Positions 1 through 7,930 are shown, counted from the first letter of the stretch. The stretch: DNA of 64,000 bases from Pseudomonas sp. CFBP13508 (GCF_005233515.1 NZ_QFZZ01000003.1:339259-403258), one strand, 5' to 3'. Notes: generated by a model not told the origin, from the sequence alone. Made by a program: numbers and translations.

Positions 1-279
1 TTCGGAATTCTTGTTGGTCACGGTGAACAGGCTTTTGCGCACCGGATCGTAGGTCAGCGCCGAGACGTCATCGTCGAGCCCCTCGATCGGCCGCGCCTCG
101 ATGGTCACCCGATATTGGTCCAGGCCGATCGCCTCGCTGCTCACCGGTTGCCACAGCGTGTGCAGGTTGAACCAGGCGCGCTCGAACAGACGCAGGTATT
201 GGCCGATCGCGATCAACGCGATCAGGACAATCATCAACAGGACGAGGATCAGCGGTTTGGGGCGGGCAAGTCGACGCAT
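1..279 (-). CDS. SdiA-regulated-type protein, N-terminal part (runs off window start)
   Basis: Only the first 93 codons are inside the window; the rest lies before base 1. The start is the ATG whose complement is at 277-279. The N-terminus is a short basic stretch followed by a membrane anchor (about residues 10-26, LILVLLMIVLIALIAI). A motif follows from about residue 57 (YRVTIEARPIEGLDDDVSAL) that lines up with YQVVIDAKPLPGMEKDEASD in the gene just downstream, so the two are tandem paralogues. Members of this family (YjiK-like, SdiA-regulated) are beta-propeller proteins, usually exported or anchored; their biochemical role is not established. Confidence in the family comes from the paralogue, because the propeller itself lies outside the window. 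Confidence 0.7.
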   Translation of the reverse strand, partial: MRRLARPKPLILVLLMIVLIALIAIGQYLRLFERAWFNLHTLWQPVSSEAIGLDQYRVTIEARPIEGLDDDVSALTYDPVRKSLFTVTNKNSE

Positions 280-374
280 TCAGGCAGGCTCGGATTCATG
301 ACAGGCCGATGAAATATCACGCCTGTCTGAACTGAAGCTTAATGGCCACTTGCCTCAGATCGCAAGCCAAGCCC

Positions 375-475
375 CGCAGGAGCTGCCGAAGGCTCGGGCT
401 GCGATCGGACGACCTTTTGATTGTGACTTTCACAAGCAAGATCAAAAGATCGCAGCCTGCGGCAGCTCCTACAGG
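375..475. repeat. Intergenic repeat family C, copy 1
   Basis: An inverted pair bounded by GCAGGAGCTGCCGAAGGCT on the left and its near-complement (GCCTGCGGCAGCTCCTACAG) on the right, with GATCAAAAGATCGCAG inside. A second copy lies at 37064-37142 with the same ends and core. It sits between two co-directional genes and has no coding potential. Confidence 0.75.
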
Positions 476-482
476 GAAGGCA

Positions 483-1406
483 TTACCGATGTTTTTCGAA
501 TCGGTAGAACAGGTTCGGTTCGCTGACCATGTACAGCGTGCCCTCCTCATCCATGGTCATGCCTTCGGCGCGGGGGATGGTGTCTTTCAGACCGTTGAAA
601 TTGCCAAGCAACGTCATGAAGCTGACTTGCTTGCCGGCCTCGTCCAGTTCCAGCAACAGGTGCGAATCGGCGGACAACACCAGCAGATGGCCAGTGCGCG
701 GATCGACAGCCAGCGCCGACAGGTTGCGCAGATCCAGCTGATCGCTGGCCAGTTTCTGCTTGTCGCCCTGCAGGATCTGGCTGCCATCGCTTTTCCAGGT
801 GAACAGCGCTGGCGGGCGCTCTTCGCCCAGAATCAATTGATGATTGCGCGGATCCCAAGTGATGGCCTCGAATGCCTTGTTCTGATCTTTCGACGGCCCG
901 AGGTCGTATTTGGGGAAATCGGCGATGTTCAGCTCACGAGTCGCGGCATCGACCTTGACGATCGACAGCGTATGCTCACGCTCATCGACAATGGCCAGCA
1001 AACCGTTTTCCATGACCGTCAGGCCTTCAGGATTGCTCCAGCCCACCAACGGCATCTTGCGCAACACGTCGCCCTGAAGCGTCAGCTCGACCAGGAAGGC
1101 ATTCTTGCCCATCACCGCGAACAGGGTTTTGGTTTCTGGGCTGTAGGCCAGATCCGAAGCTTCGTCCTTTTCCATGCCCGGCAGCGGCTTGGCATCGATC
1201 ACCACCTGATAATCCGGCAGCCAGACGCTCTCCTTCTGCTCGGCCTTGCTCTCGAAGCGCTCCAGCACCCACAGCACGCCGCGATCATCCCAATGCATGG
1301 CGAACGCCAGCCCATAGGCTGCGGCGATGACCAGCAACAGCCAGACATACCAGCGCAGGACGAAGCGCGAACGGGAGGGGGATTTCTGCTGAGTTGGAGA
1401 TGCCAT
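483..1406 (-). CDS. SdiA-regulated-type membrane-anchored beta-propeller protein
   Basis: 307 residues. Residues 1-16 are basic and polar, then a single hydrophobic segment (about 18-37, VLRWYVWLLLVIAAAYGL) suggests an inner-membrane anchor with the rest in the periplasm. The remainder reads as repeated beta strands of the YjiK/SdiA-regulated type: short blocks such as DLAYSPETKTLFAV, EAITWDPRNHQLIL and LSALAVDPRTGHLLVL, each a hydrophobic strand followed by a D-P/S-x-T-G/K turn. It ends with a typical last blade (EGTLYMVSEPNLFYRF). It is the tandem paralogue of the gene that starts at 279; the gap between them holds a family C repeat. The molecular function is unknown. The family is often called a phytase-like or NHL-like propeller, but no catalytic residues can be named here. 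Confidence 0.8.
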   Translation of the reverse strand: MASPTQQKSPSRSRFVLRWYVWLLLVIAAAYGLAFAMHWDDRGVLWVLERFESKAEQKESVWLPDYQVVIDAKPLPGMEKDEASDLAYSPETKTLFAVMGKNAFLVELTLQGDVLRKMPLVGWSNPEGLTVMENGLLAIVDEREHTLSIVKVDAATRELNIADFPKYDLGPSKDQNKAFEAITWDPRNHQLILGEERPPALFTWKSDGSQILQGDKQKLASDQLDLRNLSALAVDPRTGHLLVLSADSHLLLELDEAGKQVSFMTLLGNFNGLKDTIPRAEGMTMDEEGTLYMVSEPNLFYRFEKHR

Positions 1407-1550
1407 CGAGGGATGCGTTCCGTTAATTCAGGCCAAGGGTAATAGCACAAAGAGGCCGGCTGAGACGCCAGAATCGCGGGAATTATCCAGAGAGGATGTG
1501 AAAAAAACGGCAAATGGCGGGATTGGCGTGTTCGTTTGCCAGAAACACAC

Positions 1551-1672
1551 TTGTGGCGAGGGGACTTATCCCCGTTGGCGCGCGAAGCGCGCCCCTCTTG
1601 ATCTTGAAGAGGGGCCTGCTGCGCAGTCCAACGGGGCGGTGCGACGTTTCGCTAAATCCCCTTACCACAAAG
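1551..1672. repeat. Intergenic repeat family B, copy 1
   Basis: Begins TTGTGGCGAGGGGACTTATC and ends with the degenerate complement (AAATCCCCTTACCACAA), with an internal hairpin GCGCGCGAAGCGCGC and a second internal pair (CCCCTCTTGATCTTGAAGAGGGG). Related copies are at 15046, 25774, 35490 and 39828. This element fills most of the 291-base gap between genes; no other feature is seen in that gap. Confidence 0.8.
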
Positions 1673-1697
1673 CTCACCCCTACAAGGGGTTCTGCGG

Positions 1698-2363
1698 TTA
1701 GCGCACGCTGCTGCTGAAGCTGCTCGCCCCCGGCAGTTCGAGGACGATTTCATCGCCGACGTTCAGCGGGCCGACGCCCACTGGCGTGCCGGTGAGGATC
1801 ACGTCACCCGCCTGCAACGAGAAGCAGCCGGCCATGTGCTGGATCATCGGCACGATAGGGTTGAGCATCGCGCTGCTGTTGCCGTCCTGGCGCACTTCGC
1901 CGTTGATGGTCAGGCGGATGCCGATGTCGGTCAGGTCAGCGAAGGTGCTGCCGACCACGAACGGCGCGATCACCGCCGCGCCGTCGAACGACTTGGCGAT
2001 TTCCCACGGCAGGCCCTTGGCTTTCAGCTCGGCCTGCTTGTCGCGCAGGGTCAGGTCCAGCGCCGGCGCGAAGCCGGAGATCGCATCGAGGACTTCTTCG
2101 CGGCTCGGCTTGGTCGACAGCGGTTTGCCGATCAACACGGCGATTTCCGCTTCGTAGTGCACTGAACCACGCTCGGTCGGAATGCTGAACCCGCCTTCCA
2201 GCGGCACCACGCAACTGCCCGGCTTGATGAACAGCAGCGGCTCGGTCGGCACCGGGTTGTCCAGTTCCTTGGCGTGTTCGGCGTAATTGCGGCCAATGCA
2301 CACGACTTTCCCGATCGGGAAGTGAATGCGCGTGCCGTCGACGTACTGGTGCTGATAGCTCAT
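1698..2363 (-). CDS. Fumarylacetoacetate hydrolase-family protein
   Basis: 221 residues, the usual size of the single-domain YcgM/FAHD1 type. Recognisable blocks are GRNYAEHAKEL near residue 25, PLLFIKPGSCV near 42, the metal-binding HYEAEIAVLIG near 69, and a C-terminal GDVILTGTPVGVGPL near 187. In this fold the acidic residues of the EAE motif and a downstream Asp bind Mg or Mn. Family members hydrolyse acylpyruvates or act as oxaloacetate decarboxylase/tautomerase; the exact substrate cannot be read from the sequence. It lies immediately downstream of D-2-hydroxyglutarate dehydrogenase on the same strand, with 41 bases between them, so the two are probably co-transcribed. The link to 2-oxo-acid metabolism is an inference from that context. 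Confidence 0.87.
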   Translation of the reverse strand: MSYQHQYVDGTRIHFPIGKVVCIGRNYAEHAKELDNPVPTEPLLFIKPGSCVVPLEGGFSIPTERGSVHYEAEIAVLIGKPLSTKPSREEVLDAISGFAPALDLTLRDKQAELKAKGLPWEIAKSFDGAAVIAPFVVGSTFADLTDIGIRLTINGEVRQDGNSSAMLNPIVPMIQHMAGCFSLQAGDVILTGTPVGVGPLNVGDEIVLELPGASSFSSSVR

Positions 2364-2404
2364 TTACCGACTCCTGCCTTTATTGATTCAACAGAGATTA
2401 CCGA

Positions 2405-3799
2405 TCAAACCGGGAAAATCTTGCCCGGGTTCATGATGCCGTTCGGGTCGAACACTGCCTTGACCGCTTTCATGTACTCGATCTCGGCCGGCGAGCGGCT
2501 GTAGGTCAGGTAATCACGCTTGGTCATGCCCACGCCGTGCTCGGCCGAGATCGAACCGTTGTACTTCTCGACGGTTTCGAACACCCACTTGTTGACGGTG
2601 GCGCACTTGGCGAAGAACTCGTCCTTGCTCAGATTTTCCGGCTTGAGGATGTTCAGGTGCAGGTTGCCGTCGCCGATGTGGCCGAACCAGACGATTTCGA
2701 AATCCGGATAGTGCTCGCCAACGATCGCATCGATTTCACGCAGGAACGCTGGCACTTTGGAAACGGTCACCGAGATGTCGTTCTTGTACGGCGTCCAGTG
2801 GGAAATGGTTTCGGAGATGTACTCGCGCAGCTTCCACAAGTTGTGCAACTGGGTTTCGCTCTGGCTCATCACGCCGTCGAGCACCCAGCCCTGTTCTACG
2901 CAGTGTTCGAAGGTCTCCAGCGCGCTGTTGGCCACTTCTTCGGTGGTCGCTTCGAATTCCAGCAGGGCGTAGAACGGGCACTCGGTTTCAAAAGGCGCCG
3001 GCACGTCACCGCGCCCCATGACCTTGGCCAGGGCCTTGTCGGAGAAGAATTCGAACGCGGTCAGGTCAAGCTTGCCCTGGAAGGCGTGCAGCACCGGCAT
3101 GATCGAATCGAAATCGGCGGTACCGAGGACCATCGCCGTGAGGTTTTTCGGCGCGCGATCAAGGCGCATGGTCGCTTCGACAACGAAACCGAGGGTGCCT
3201 TCGGCGCCAATGAACAGCTGGCGCAGGTCGTAACCGGTGGCGTTCTTGATCAGGTCCTTGTTCAGCTCGAGCACGTCGCCCTTGCCGGTGACGACTTTCA
3301 TGCCGGCCACCCAGTTGCGGGTCATGCCGTAGCGAATCACTTTGATCCCGCCGGCATTGGTGCCGATGTTGCCGCCAATCTGGCTGGAACCCGCCGAGGC
3401 GAAGTCGACCGGATAGTACAGGCCGTTCTCTTCGGCGACGTTCTGCAGATGCTCAGTGACCACGCCCGGCTGGCACACGGCGGTGCGGTCGGTGAGGTTG
3501 ACGTCGAGAATCTGGTTCATGTAATCGAACGAAACCACCACTTCGCCATTGGCCGCCACCGCAGCGGCGGACAACCCGGTGCGCCCGCCGGACGGCACCA
3601 GCGCAATTTTGTGGGTATTGGCCCAACGCACCACGGCCTGCACTTGCTCGATGGTCTTGGGAAACACGATGGCGCTCGGCGCCGGGGCGAAGTGCTTGGT
3701 CCAATCCTTGCCGTAAGTGTTCAGGGAGTCGGCGTCGGTGAGGACTTTGCCAGGCTCAACCAGGGTCTTCAGTTCATCAATCAGCGCAGGATTGGTCAT
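2405..3799 (-). CDS. FAD-linked D-2-hydroxyglutarate dehydrogenase
   Basis: 464 residues from the chosen ATG (complement ends at 3799, MTNPALIDEL), preceded by GAGAG; an in-frame ATG 30 bases further up is possible but its N-terminus is unlike the family. Domains: an N-terminal PCMH-type FAD-binding domain (about 40-220) with PSGGRTGLS at 69-77 and SAGSSQIGGNIGTNAGG near 145, then a C-terminal FAD-oxidase domain with the metal/substrate motif HIGDGNLHLN and the closing EHGVGMTKRDYL. The family oxidises D-2-hydroxy acids to 2-oxo acids. In Pseudomonas this enzyme is known to recycle the D-2-hydroxyglutarate made by SerA, which drives the unfavourable first step of serine synthesis. Its divergent position to serA supports that assignment over D-lactate dehydrogenase. 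Confidence 0.88.
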   Translation of the reverse strand: MTNPALIDELKTLVEPGKVLTDADSLNTYGKDWTKHFAPAPSAIVFPKTIEQVQAVVRWANTHKIALVPSGGRTGLSAAAVAANGEVVVSFDYMNQILDVNLTDRTAVCQPGVVTEHLQNVAEENGLYYPVDFASAGSSQIGGNIGTNAGGIKVIRYGMTRNWVAGMKVVTGKGDVLELNKDLIKNATGYDLRQLFIGAEGTLGFVVEATMRLDRAPKNLTAMVLGTADFDSIMPVLHAFQGKLDLTAFEFFSDKALAKVMGRGDVPAPFETECPFYALLEFEATTEEVANSALETFEHCVEQGWVLDGVMSQSETQLHNLWKLREYISETISHWTPYKNDISVTVSKVPAFLREIDAIVGEHYPDFEIVWFGHIGDGNLHLNILKPENLSKDEFFAKCATVNKWVFETVEKYNGSISAEHGVGMTKRDYLTYSRSPAEIEYMKAVKAVFDPNGIMNPGKIFPV

Positions 3800-3865
3800 C
3801 GACAGAACTCTCGAACAATTCATGGTCATCCTGAGAACGCTTCACGTCGCAGGAATGAGTGTTTA

Positions 3866-3897
3866 GCGGGGTGGCTATGCTAGCATACCGACCCCGC
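3866..3897. promoter_or_regulatory. Extended 32-base dyad in the divergent dehydrogenase-serA promoter region
   Basis: A perfect 12-base palindrome TATGCTAGCATA (3876-3887) is nested in flanking arms GCGGGGT (3866-3872) and ACCCCGC (3891-3897), so the whole 32 bases are nearly self-complementary. It lies 66 bases above the dehydrogenase start and about 108 above the serA start. It could be an operator for both genes or hold back-to-back -10 elements. No regulator gene is adjacent. Confidence 0.55.
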
Positions 3898-4004
3898 AGG
3901 ACAGTGCCCAAGGCCAGATCCGCGGTGACGGCTTTGTTGCCGTGCGGGTCAGCTCCAGGCTGCTCCCTCCCTGCCATTTTTCTCCGGGATACAGGTTTAC
4001 GCAG

Positions 4005-5234
4005 ATGAGCAAGACTTCTCTCGATAAGAGCAAGATCAAGTTCCTTCTTCTCGAAGGCGTCCACCAATCGGCTGTCGACGTCCTCAAGGCGGCGGGCTAC
4101 ACCAGCATCGAATACCTGACTGGTTCCTTGCCGGAAGCCCAGCTCAAGGAAAAGATCGCTGACGCTCACTTCATCGGCATCCGCTCGCGCACGCAACTGA
4201 CCGAAGAGATCTTCGATCACGCGAAGAAACTGGTCGCGGTCGGCTGTTTCTGCATCGGCACCAACCAGGTTGACCTCAGTGCGGCCCGCGAGCGCGGTAT
4301 TGCCGTGTTCAACGCGCCGTACTCCAACACCCGTTCCGTAGCGGAACTGGTGCTGGCCGAAGCGATCCTGCTGCTGCGCGGCATCCCTGAGAAGAACGCA
4401 TCCTGCCACCGTGGCGGCTGGATCAAGTCCGCCGCCAACTCGTTCGAGATCCGTGGCAAGAAGCTGGGCATCGTCGGCTACGGCTCGATCGGCACTCAGC
4501 TGTCGGTGCTGGCTGAAGGTCTGGGCATGCAGGTGTTCTTCTATGACACCGTGACCAAGCTGCCACTGGGCAACGCCACGCAGGTCAACAACCTGCACGA
4601 GCTGCTGGGCATGTCCGACATCGTCACCCTGCACGTGCCGGAAACCGCCGCAACTCAGTGGATGATCGGCGAGAAGGAAATCCGCGCCATCAAAAAGGGC
4701 GGCATCCTGATCAACGCTGCACGTGGCACCGTGGTCGAGCTCGACGCCCTGGCGGACGCGATCAAGGACAAGCACCTGATCGGCGCGGCCATCGACGTGT
4801 TCCCGGTGGAACCACGCTCCAACGACGAAGAGTTCGAAAGCCCGCTGCGTGGCCTCGACAACGTGATCCTGACCCCGCATATCGGTGGCTCGACCGCCGA
4901 AGCGCAAGCCAACATCGGTCTGGAAGTGGCAGAGAAACTGGTCAAGTACAGCGACAACGGTACTTCGGTGTCGTCGGTCAACTTCCCGGAAGTGGCCCTG
5001 CCGGCTCACCCTGGCAAGCACCGCCTGCTGCACATCCACGAGAACATCCCGGGTGTGATGAGCGAGATCAACAAGGTCTTCGCCGAAAACGGCATCAACA
5101 TCTCCGGTCAGTTCCTGCAGACCAACGAGAAGGTTGGCTACGTGGTAATCGACGTCGACGCCGAATACTCGGAGCTGGCGCAAGAGAAGCTGCAACACGT
5201 CAACGGTACTATCCGTAGTCGGGTGCTTTTCTAA
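4005..5234 (+). CDS. serA: D-3-phosphoglycerate dehydrogenase
   Basis: 409 residues, the E. coli-like length with one C-terminal ACT domain. The chosen ATG at 4005 (MSKTSLDKSKIKF) drops a 21-residue extension that has no family resemblance. NAD-binding motif GYGSIG at 158-163. Catalytic Arg240 (AARGTVVE), Glu269 (VFPVEPR) and His292 (TPHIGGSTA) are all present. The ACT domain, about 338-409 (HRLLHIHENIPGVMSEINKV), is the serine feedback-inhibition site in this type. It catalyses 3-phosphoglycerate to 3-phosphohydroxypyruvate, the first step of L-serine synthesis, and can also reduce 2-oxoglutarate to D-2-hydroxyglutarate. It is divergent from the dehydrogenase that removes that by-product. 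Confidence 0.97.
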   Translation: MSKTSLDKSKIKFLLLEGVHQSAVDVLKAAGYTSIEYLTGSLPEAQLKEKIADAHFIGIRSRTQLTEEIFDHAKKLVAVGCFCIGTNQVDLSAARERGIAVFNAPYSNTRSVAELVLAEAILLLRGIPEKNASCHRGGWIKSAANSFEIRGKKLGIVGYGSIGTQLSVLAEGLGMQVFFYDTVTKLPLGNATQVNNLHELLGMSDIVTLHVPETAATQWMIGEKEIRAIKKGGILINAARGTVVELDALADAIKDKHLIGAAIDVFPVEPRSNDEEFESPLRGLDNVILTPHIGGSTAEAQANIGLEVAEKLVKYSDNGTSVSSVNFPEVALPAHPGKHRLLHIHENIPGVMSEINKVFAENGINISGQFLQTNEKVGYVVIDVDAEYSELAQEKLQHVNGTIRSRVLF

Positions 5235-5236
5235 AA

Positions 5237-5317
5237 GCAGCTACAAGCCGCAAGTTACAAGCGGCAAGTGAAAGCGCTTTGCCTTACTTGCCGCTTGCAG
5301 CCAGCCACTTGAAGCTG
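5237..5317. repeat. Intergenic repeat family E, copy 1
   Basis: AGCAGCTACAAGCCGCAAG at the left and CTTGCCGCTTGCAGCCAG at the right form an imperfect inverted repeat between serA and its terminator. A related element with the same GCAAG/CTTGC words lies at 27009-27092. Confidence 0.6.
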
Positions 5318-5320
5318 AAT

Positions 5321-5354
5321 AAAAAAAGGGAGCCCCGCAGGGCTCCCTTTTTTT
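5321..5354. terminator. Bidirectional intrinsic terminator between serA and the DUF4399 gene
   Basis: Perfect 8-base stem GGGAGCCC/GGGCTCCC with a CGCA loop (5328-5347). It has seven A before it and a run of T after it, so it works as a Rho-independent terminator in both directions for two convergent genes. Confidence 0.93.
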
Positions 5355-5778
5355 ATTTCACGTTGACGGTGATTTTTTCCGAAACGATCGATGGGTCGAA
5401 CGGCATGTGGCCGCTGTCGCCGAGGATCAGTTGCAAGGTGTGCTTGCCGGGGGCCAGTTTGATCGTGGCTTCGGTCTGCGCCTTGCCGAAATGCATGTGA
5501 TGGGCGTCAGTCGGGATCGGCGCGCCTTCGGCCGGCAGGTCGTCGACGTCGATCAGCAGGTGATGGTGGCCGGTGTTCTTGGTGGTGTCACCCGCCGGGG
5601 CCAGCGCGATGTTCTTGACGCCGAACTTGACCTTGAATTCCTGCGAGACGGTGGCGCCGTCCTCGGGAGAAACGATGAACACTTCAGCATCCTTCGGCGC
5701 CGGTGTCGCCGCACTGGCCAGCACCGAAACACCCATCAGCACACCGGCCAACGCTGCACGTGACATAAAGCTTTTCAT
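5353..5778 (-). CDS. Exported DUF4399 protein
   Basis: 141 residues. A clear signal peptide (MKSFMSRAALAGVLMGVSV, cleavage about after ASA at 22-24) sends it to the periplasm. The mature part holds the DUF4399 signature: VFIVSPEDGATVSQEFKVKF, then HHHLLIDVDDLP near residue 91, HHMHFGKAQTEA near 111 and a final LILGDSGHMPFDPSIVS. The clusters of His residues are a family hallmark and suggest metal or ligand binding, but no function is established. The start has GGAGAAG 7 bases upstream. It is convergent with serA, and its stop lies inside the shared terminator. Confidence 0.88.
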   Translation of the reverse strand: MKSFMSRAALAGVLMGVSVLASAATPAPKDAEVFIVSPEDGATVSQEFKVKFGVKNIALAPAGDTTKNTGHHHLLIDVDDLPAEGAPIPTDAHHMHFGKAQTEATIKLAPGKHTLQLILGDSGHMPFDPSIVSEKITVNVK

Positions 5779-5913
5779 TTTCTTCTCCAGTTTTTCCGTA
5801 AAATCCGCACGGTCATGACAACTTCATGACCATTCGTTGTCGAAGGCACTCGACAACCATAGCAAAGCGAGCCTGAATCAGAGCGTCGCGATAATGATTT
5901 CAAAGGAGTGACC

Positions 5914-6477
5914 ATGCGCCTGCTGCCTGGCCTGATCTGCCTGCTACCCCTTCTGAGCCCGCTGGCTCACGCCGAACTGATTGATGACGTCAACGACCGT
6001 GGCGAGCTTCGTATAGCCCTTGAGGCTAATACACCGCCCTTCAATTACAAGGAAGGCGACACCCTTACAGGGTTCGAGGTCGAGCTTGGGCAACTTCTGG
6101 CCAAAGAGCTGGATGTACGCGCCGATTTCATCGTCACCGATGAGGGTGACCTGCTCCAGGGCGTTGAAAGCGGCAAGTACGACGTCGCGCTCAACCACAT
6201 AGCACTGACACCCGAACTCAAGGATCGTTTCGACTTCAGCGAGCCGTACGGCCAGGTCGACGGGCAATTGCTGGCGAAGAAGGACGAGACGCCGCGGCCG
6301 ATGGTGCTGGTGCAGGCGTTGACGGAAGAGAAGCCGAAAGCGGCGGCGCCGGTCGAGCTGGCGATCCCGTTTCAGAAGGGCAACCCGGCGTTTCAGGCCA
6401 GCCTCAAGAGCGCGCTGGAACGGATCAAGGCGGATGGGCGGTTGGCGGCGCTGTCCGAGAAGTGGTTGAAACCGTAA
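5914..6477 (+). CDS. Single-lobe periplasmic solute-binding protein (amino acid type), shortened
   Basis: 187 residues from the ATG at 5914, with AAAGGAG placed 5 bases upstream. Signal peptide about 1-21 (LLPGLICLLPLLSPLAHA). Mature residues 22-115 match the first lobe of SBP_bac_3 proteins: LIDDVNDRGELRIALEANTP, FNYKEGDTLTGFEVELGQLL, then YDVALNHIALTPELKDRFDF. Normally about 100 residues of a second lobe follow. Here there is only a linker of about 30 residues (KKDETPRPMVLVQALTEEKP) before the C-terminal return to lobe one (GNPAFQASLKSALERIKADG, then RLAALSEKWLKP). Usual length is 240-260. There is no frameshift. No ABC permease or ATPase is nearby. It may be a binding or signalling domain with altered ligand use; transport function is doubtful. 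Confidence 0.75.
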   Translation: MRLLPGLICLLPLLSPLAHAELIDDVNDRGELRIALEANTPPFNYKEGDTLTGFEVELGQLLAKELDVRADFIVTDEGDLLQGVESGKYDVALNHIALTPELKDRFDFSEPYGQVDGQLLAKKDETPRPMVLVQALTEEKPKAAAPVELAIPFQKGNPAFQASLKSALERIKADGRLAALSEKWLKP

Positions 6478-6479
6478 GA

Positions 6480-6690
6480 GCCCCTCACCCTAACCCTCTC
6501 CCGGAGGAAGAGGGAACTGATCCGGGGATGCTTTAGAGGTACGCCGACTTGGGATTGCTATACCGAATCCGAAATCGACTGATCATGGCTTTGTCGAATC
6601 CCTGGTCGCCAAGGTCTTTCAGTTCGATGGACAGCGCCAGACACCTCGGTCGGCCCCCTCTCCCCCCGGGAGAGGGCTGGGGTGAGGGCA
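6480..6690. repeat. Intergenic repeat family D, copy 1 (bracketed element)
   Basis: Outer arms CCCTCACCCTAACCCTCTCC and GGGAGAGGGCTGGGGTGAGG are inverted copies enclosing about 130 bases. The interior contains AAGGTCTTTCAGTTCGATGG, which recurs almost unchanged in the copy at 12906. It fills the convergent gap between the solute-binding protein and the DUF523 gene. Confidence 0.8.
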
Positions 6691-6701
6691 ACGATGGCGG
6701 A

Positions 6702-7187
6702 TCAGTCCAAAGCCGCCAGAGTCACCGCCGCCTCAGCCAGCTCAAGCTCACTGAAAACCCGAACCCCATGACGCTTGAGCAACGCGGCCGTTACGCCTTC
6801 ACCGGAGACTTTCACTCCGCTGAACGTCCCGTCATAGGTCAGCAAATTCCCGCAAGACGGACTGTTGGCCTTGAGCACCGCTACCCGAATGCCGTGCTTT
6901 TGCACCAGTTCCAGCGCTTGCCGTGCACCCTCGAGAAACTGCGCGCTGACATCCTCGCCATCAGTGGTGATCACTGCGGCAATGCCATCCAGCACCTCAC
7001 CGCCCTGCCCGCCGGGAATCTCCGCCGCCGCCCGCGGCGTCGGCAATCCACCGGCCACCTCAGGACACAACGGCACTACCCGCCCTTCTTCGATCCACTG
7101 CTCAAGCAGATCAAACGGCCCGCTCGCACCACCGTCATAACGCACGCGATGGCCCAACAGGCAGCGACTGACCAGGATCTTTTCCAT
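6702..7187 (-). CDS. DUF523 family protein (YbbK-like)
   Basis: 161 residues, matching the family length. Signatures: N-terminal ILVSRCLLGHRVRYDGG, central VVPLCPEVAGGLPTPRAAAE, and AVLKANSPSCGNLLTYDGTF near 115. The conserved Cys residues in SRCLLG, LCPEV and SPSCG are family hallmarks and could bind a metal or an Fe-S centre; the function is not known. The start codon lies 2 bases after the TGA of the upstream oxygenase gene (TGAACATG), so the two are almost certainly translationally coupled. Confidence 0.88.
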   Translation of the reverse strand: MEKILVSRCLLGHRVRYDGGASGPFDLLEQWIEEGRVVPLCPEVAGGLPTPRAAAEIPGGQGGEVLDGIAAVITTDGEDVSAQFLEGARQALELVQKHGIRVAVLKANSPSCGNLLTYDGTFSGVKVSGEGVTAALLKRHGVRVFSELELAEAAVTLAALD

Positions 7188-7189
7188 GT

Positions 7190-7822
7190 TCAGAACGGCT
7201 CGTTGCCACGGCGACGGAACCAGCCAGTCAGCGACAAGCGCTCGCGATGGGCCGGCATCACTTCGTGGGGCACCTCGCCGGAGAGAAACACCACCAGACA
7301 GCCGCCGGTAGGCTGTACGTCGTGCACGCGTTCATCGCCCAGATACATGCGCAACTGGCCACCGTCCTCCGGCAGCCAGGCCTCGTTGAGGTAGATCACC
7401 GCCGACACCATGCGCCGGTCATCATCGCGAAAGCGGTCAACGTGCTTGAGGTAAAACGCGCCGGGCGGGTACAGGGCGAAATGGCATTCGAAATCTTCCA
7501 GGCCCAGAAACAGACCGCGATTGAGTGCCTCGCGCAGACTGTCCATCAGGCTCAGGTAACGGTCAGTGGCGTCGGCCTGCCCCGGATCGATCCACTGGAT
7601 GTGATCGCCGCGGATACCCTCGCGAATTTCCGAAAACGGCCCGCGTCCGACCGCCGCCGGCGCCAGCTCACCTTCGGCTTCACGTTTACGGCACTCGGCC
7701 GCCAGCGCCCGGGTCAGATCGGCGGGCAGGAAGATGTTCTGCTGCGACCAGCCGTGTTCGGCCAGGTCGTCGACAATGCGTAACAGCAGCGGGTGTTCAG
7801 AGGATATCGGCATGGCGCGCAT
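7190..7822 (-). CDS. 2-oxoglutarate/Fe(II)-dependent oxygenase, prolyl 4-hydroxylase type
   Basis: 210 residues from the first ATG (207 from the second, three codons on; neither has a convincing ribosome site). Counting from MPISSEHP, the Fe(II) triad is His124-Asp126 (YLKHVDRFRDDD) and His183 (EVPHEVMP), and Arg192 (HRERLSLTGW) should hold 2-oxoglutarate. The double-stranded beta-helix core runs about 105-203. The layout matches the SM-20/P4Hc type found in Pseudomonas, where a related enzyme hydroxylates elongation factor Tu. That substrate is known for family members but is only a possibility here. It is followed 2 bases later by the DUF523 gene. Confidence 0.85.
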   Translation of the reverse strand: MRAMPISSEHPLLLRIVDDLAEHGWSQQNIFLPADLTRALAAECRKREAEGELAPAAVGRGPFSEIREGIRGDHIQWIDPGQADATDRYLSLMDSLREALNRGLFLGLEDFECHFALYPPGAFYLKHVDRFRDDDRRMVSAVIYLNEAWLPEDGGQLRMYLGDERVHDVQPTGGCLVVFLSGEVPHEVMPAHRERLSLTGWFRRRGNEPF

Positions 7823-7930
7823 AGTATGCCGACGGCGACAAATCCGACAGAGCCACGCAGCGCCTTGCTACGAATTCTCGACAAGTACCGGCACCGCACG
7901 GACAATAGTCCGCTGCTGACAGGAGTCCCT

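Noticed and set aside
3777..5198. 473-codon open frame opposite serA
   Set aside because: Antisense shadow of a well-recognised gene; no domain seen.
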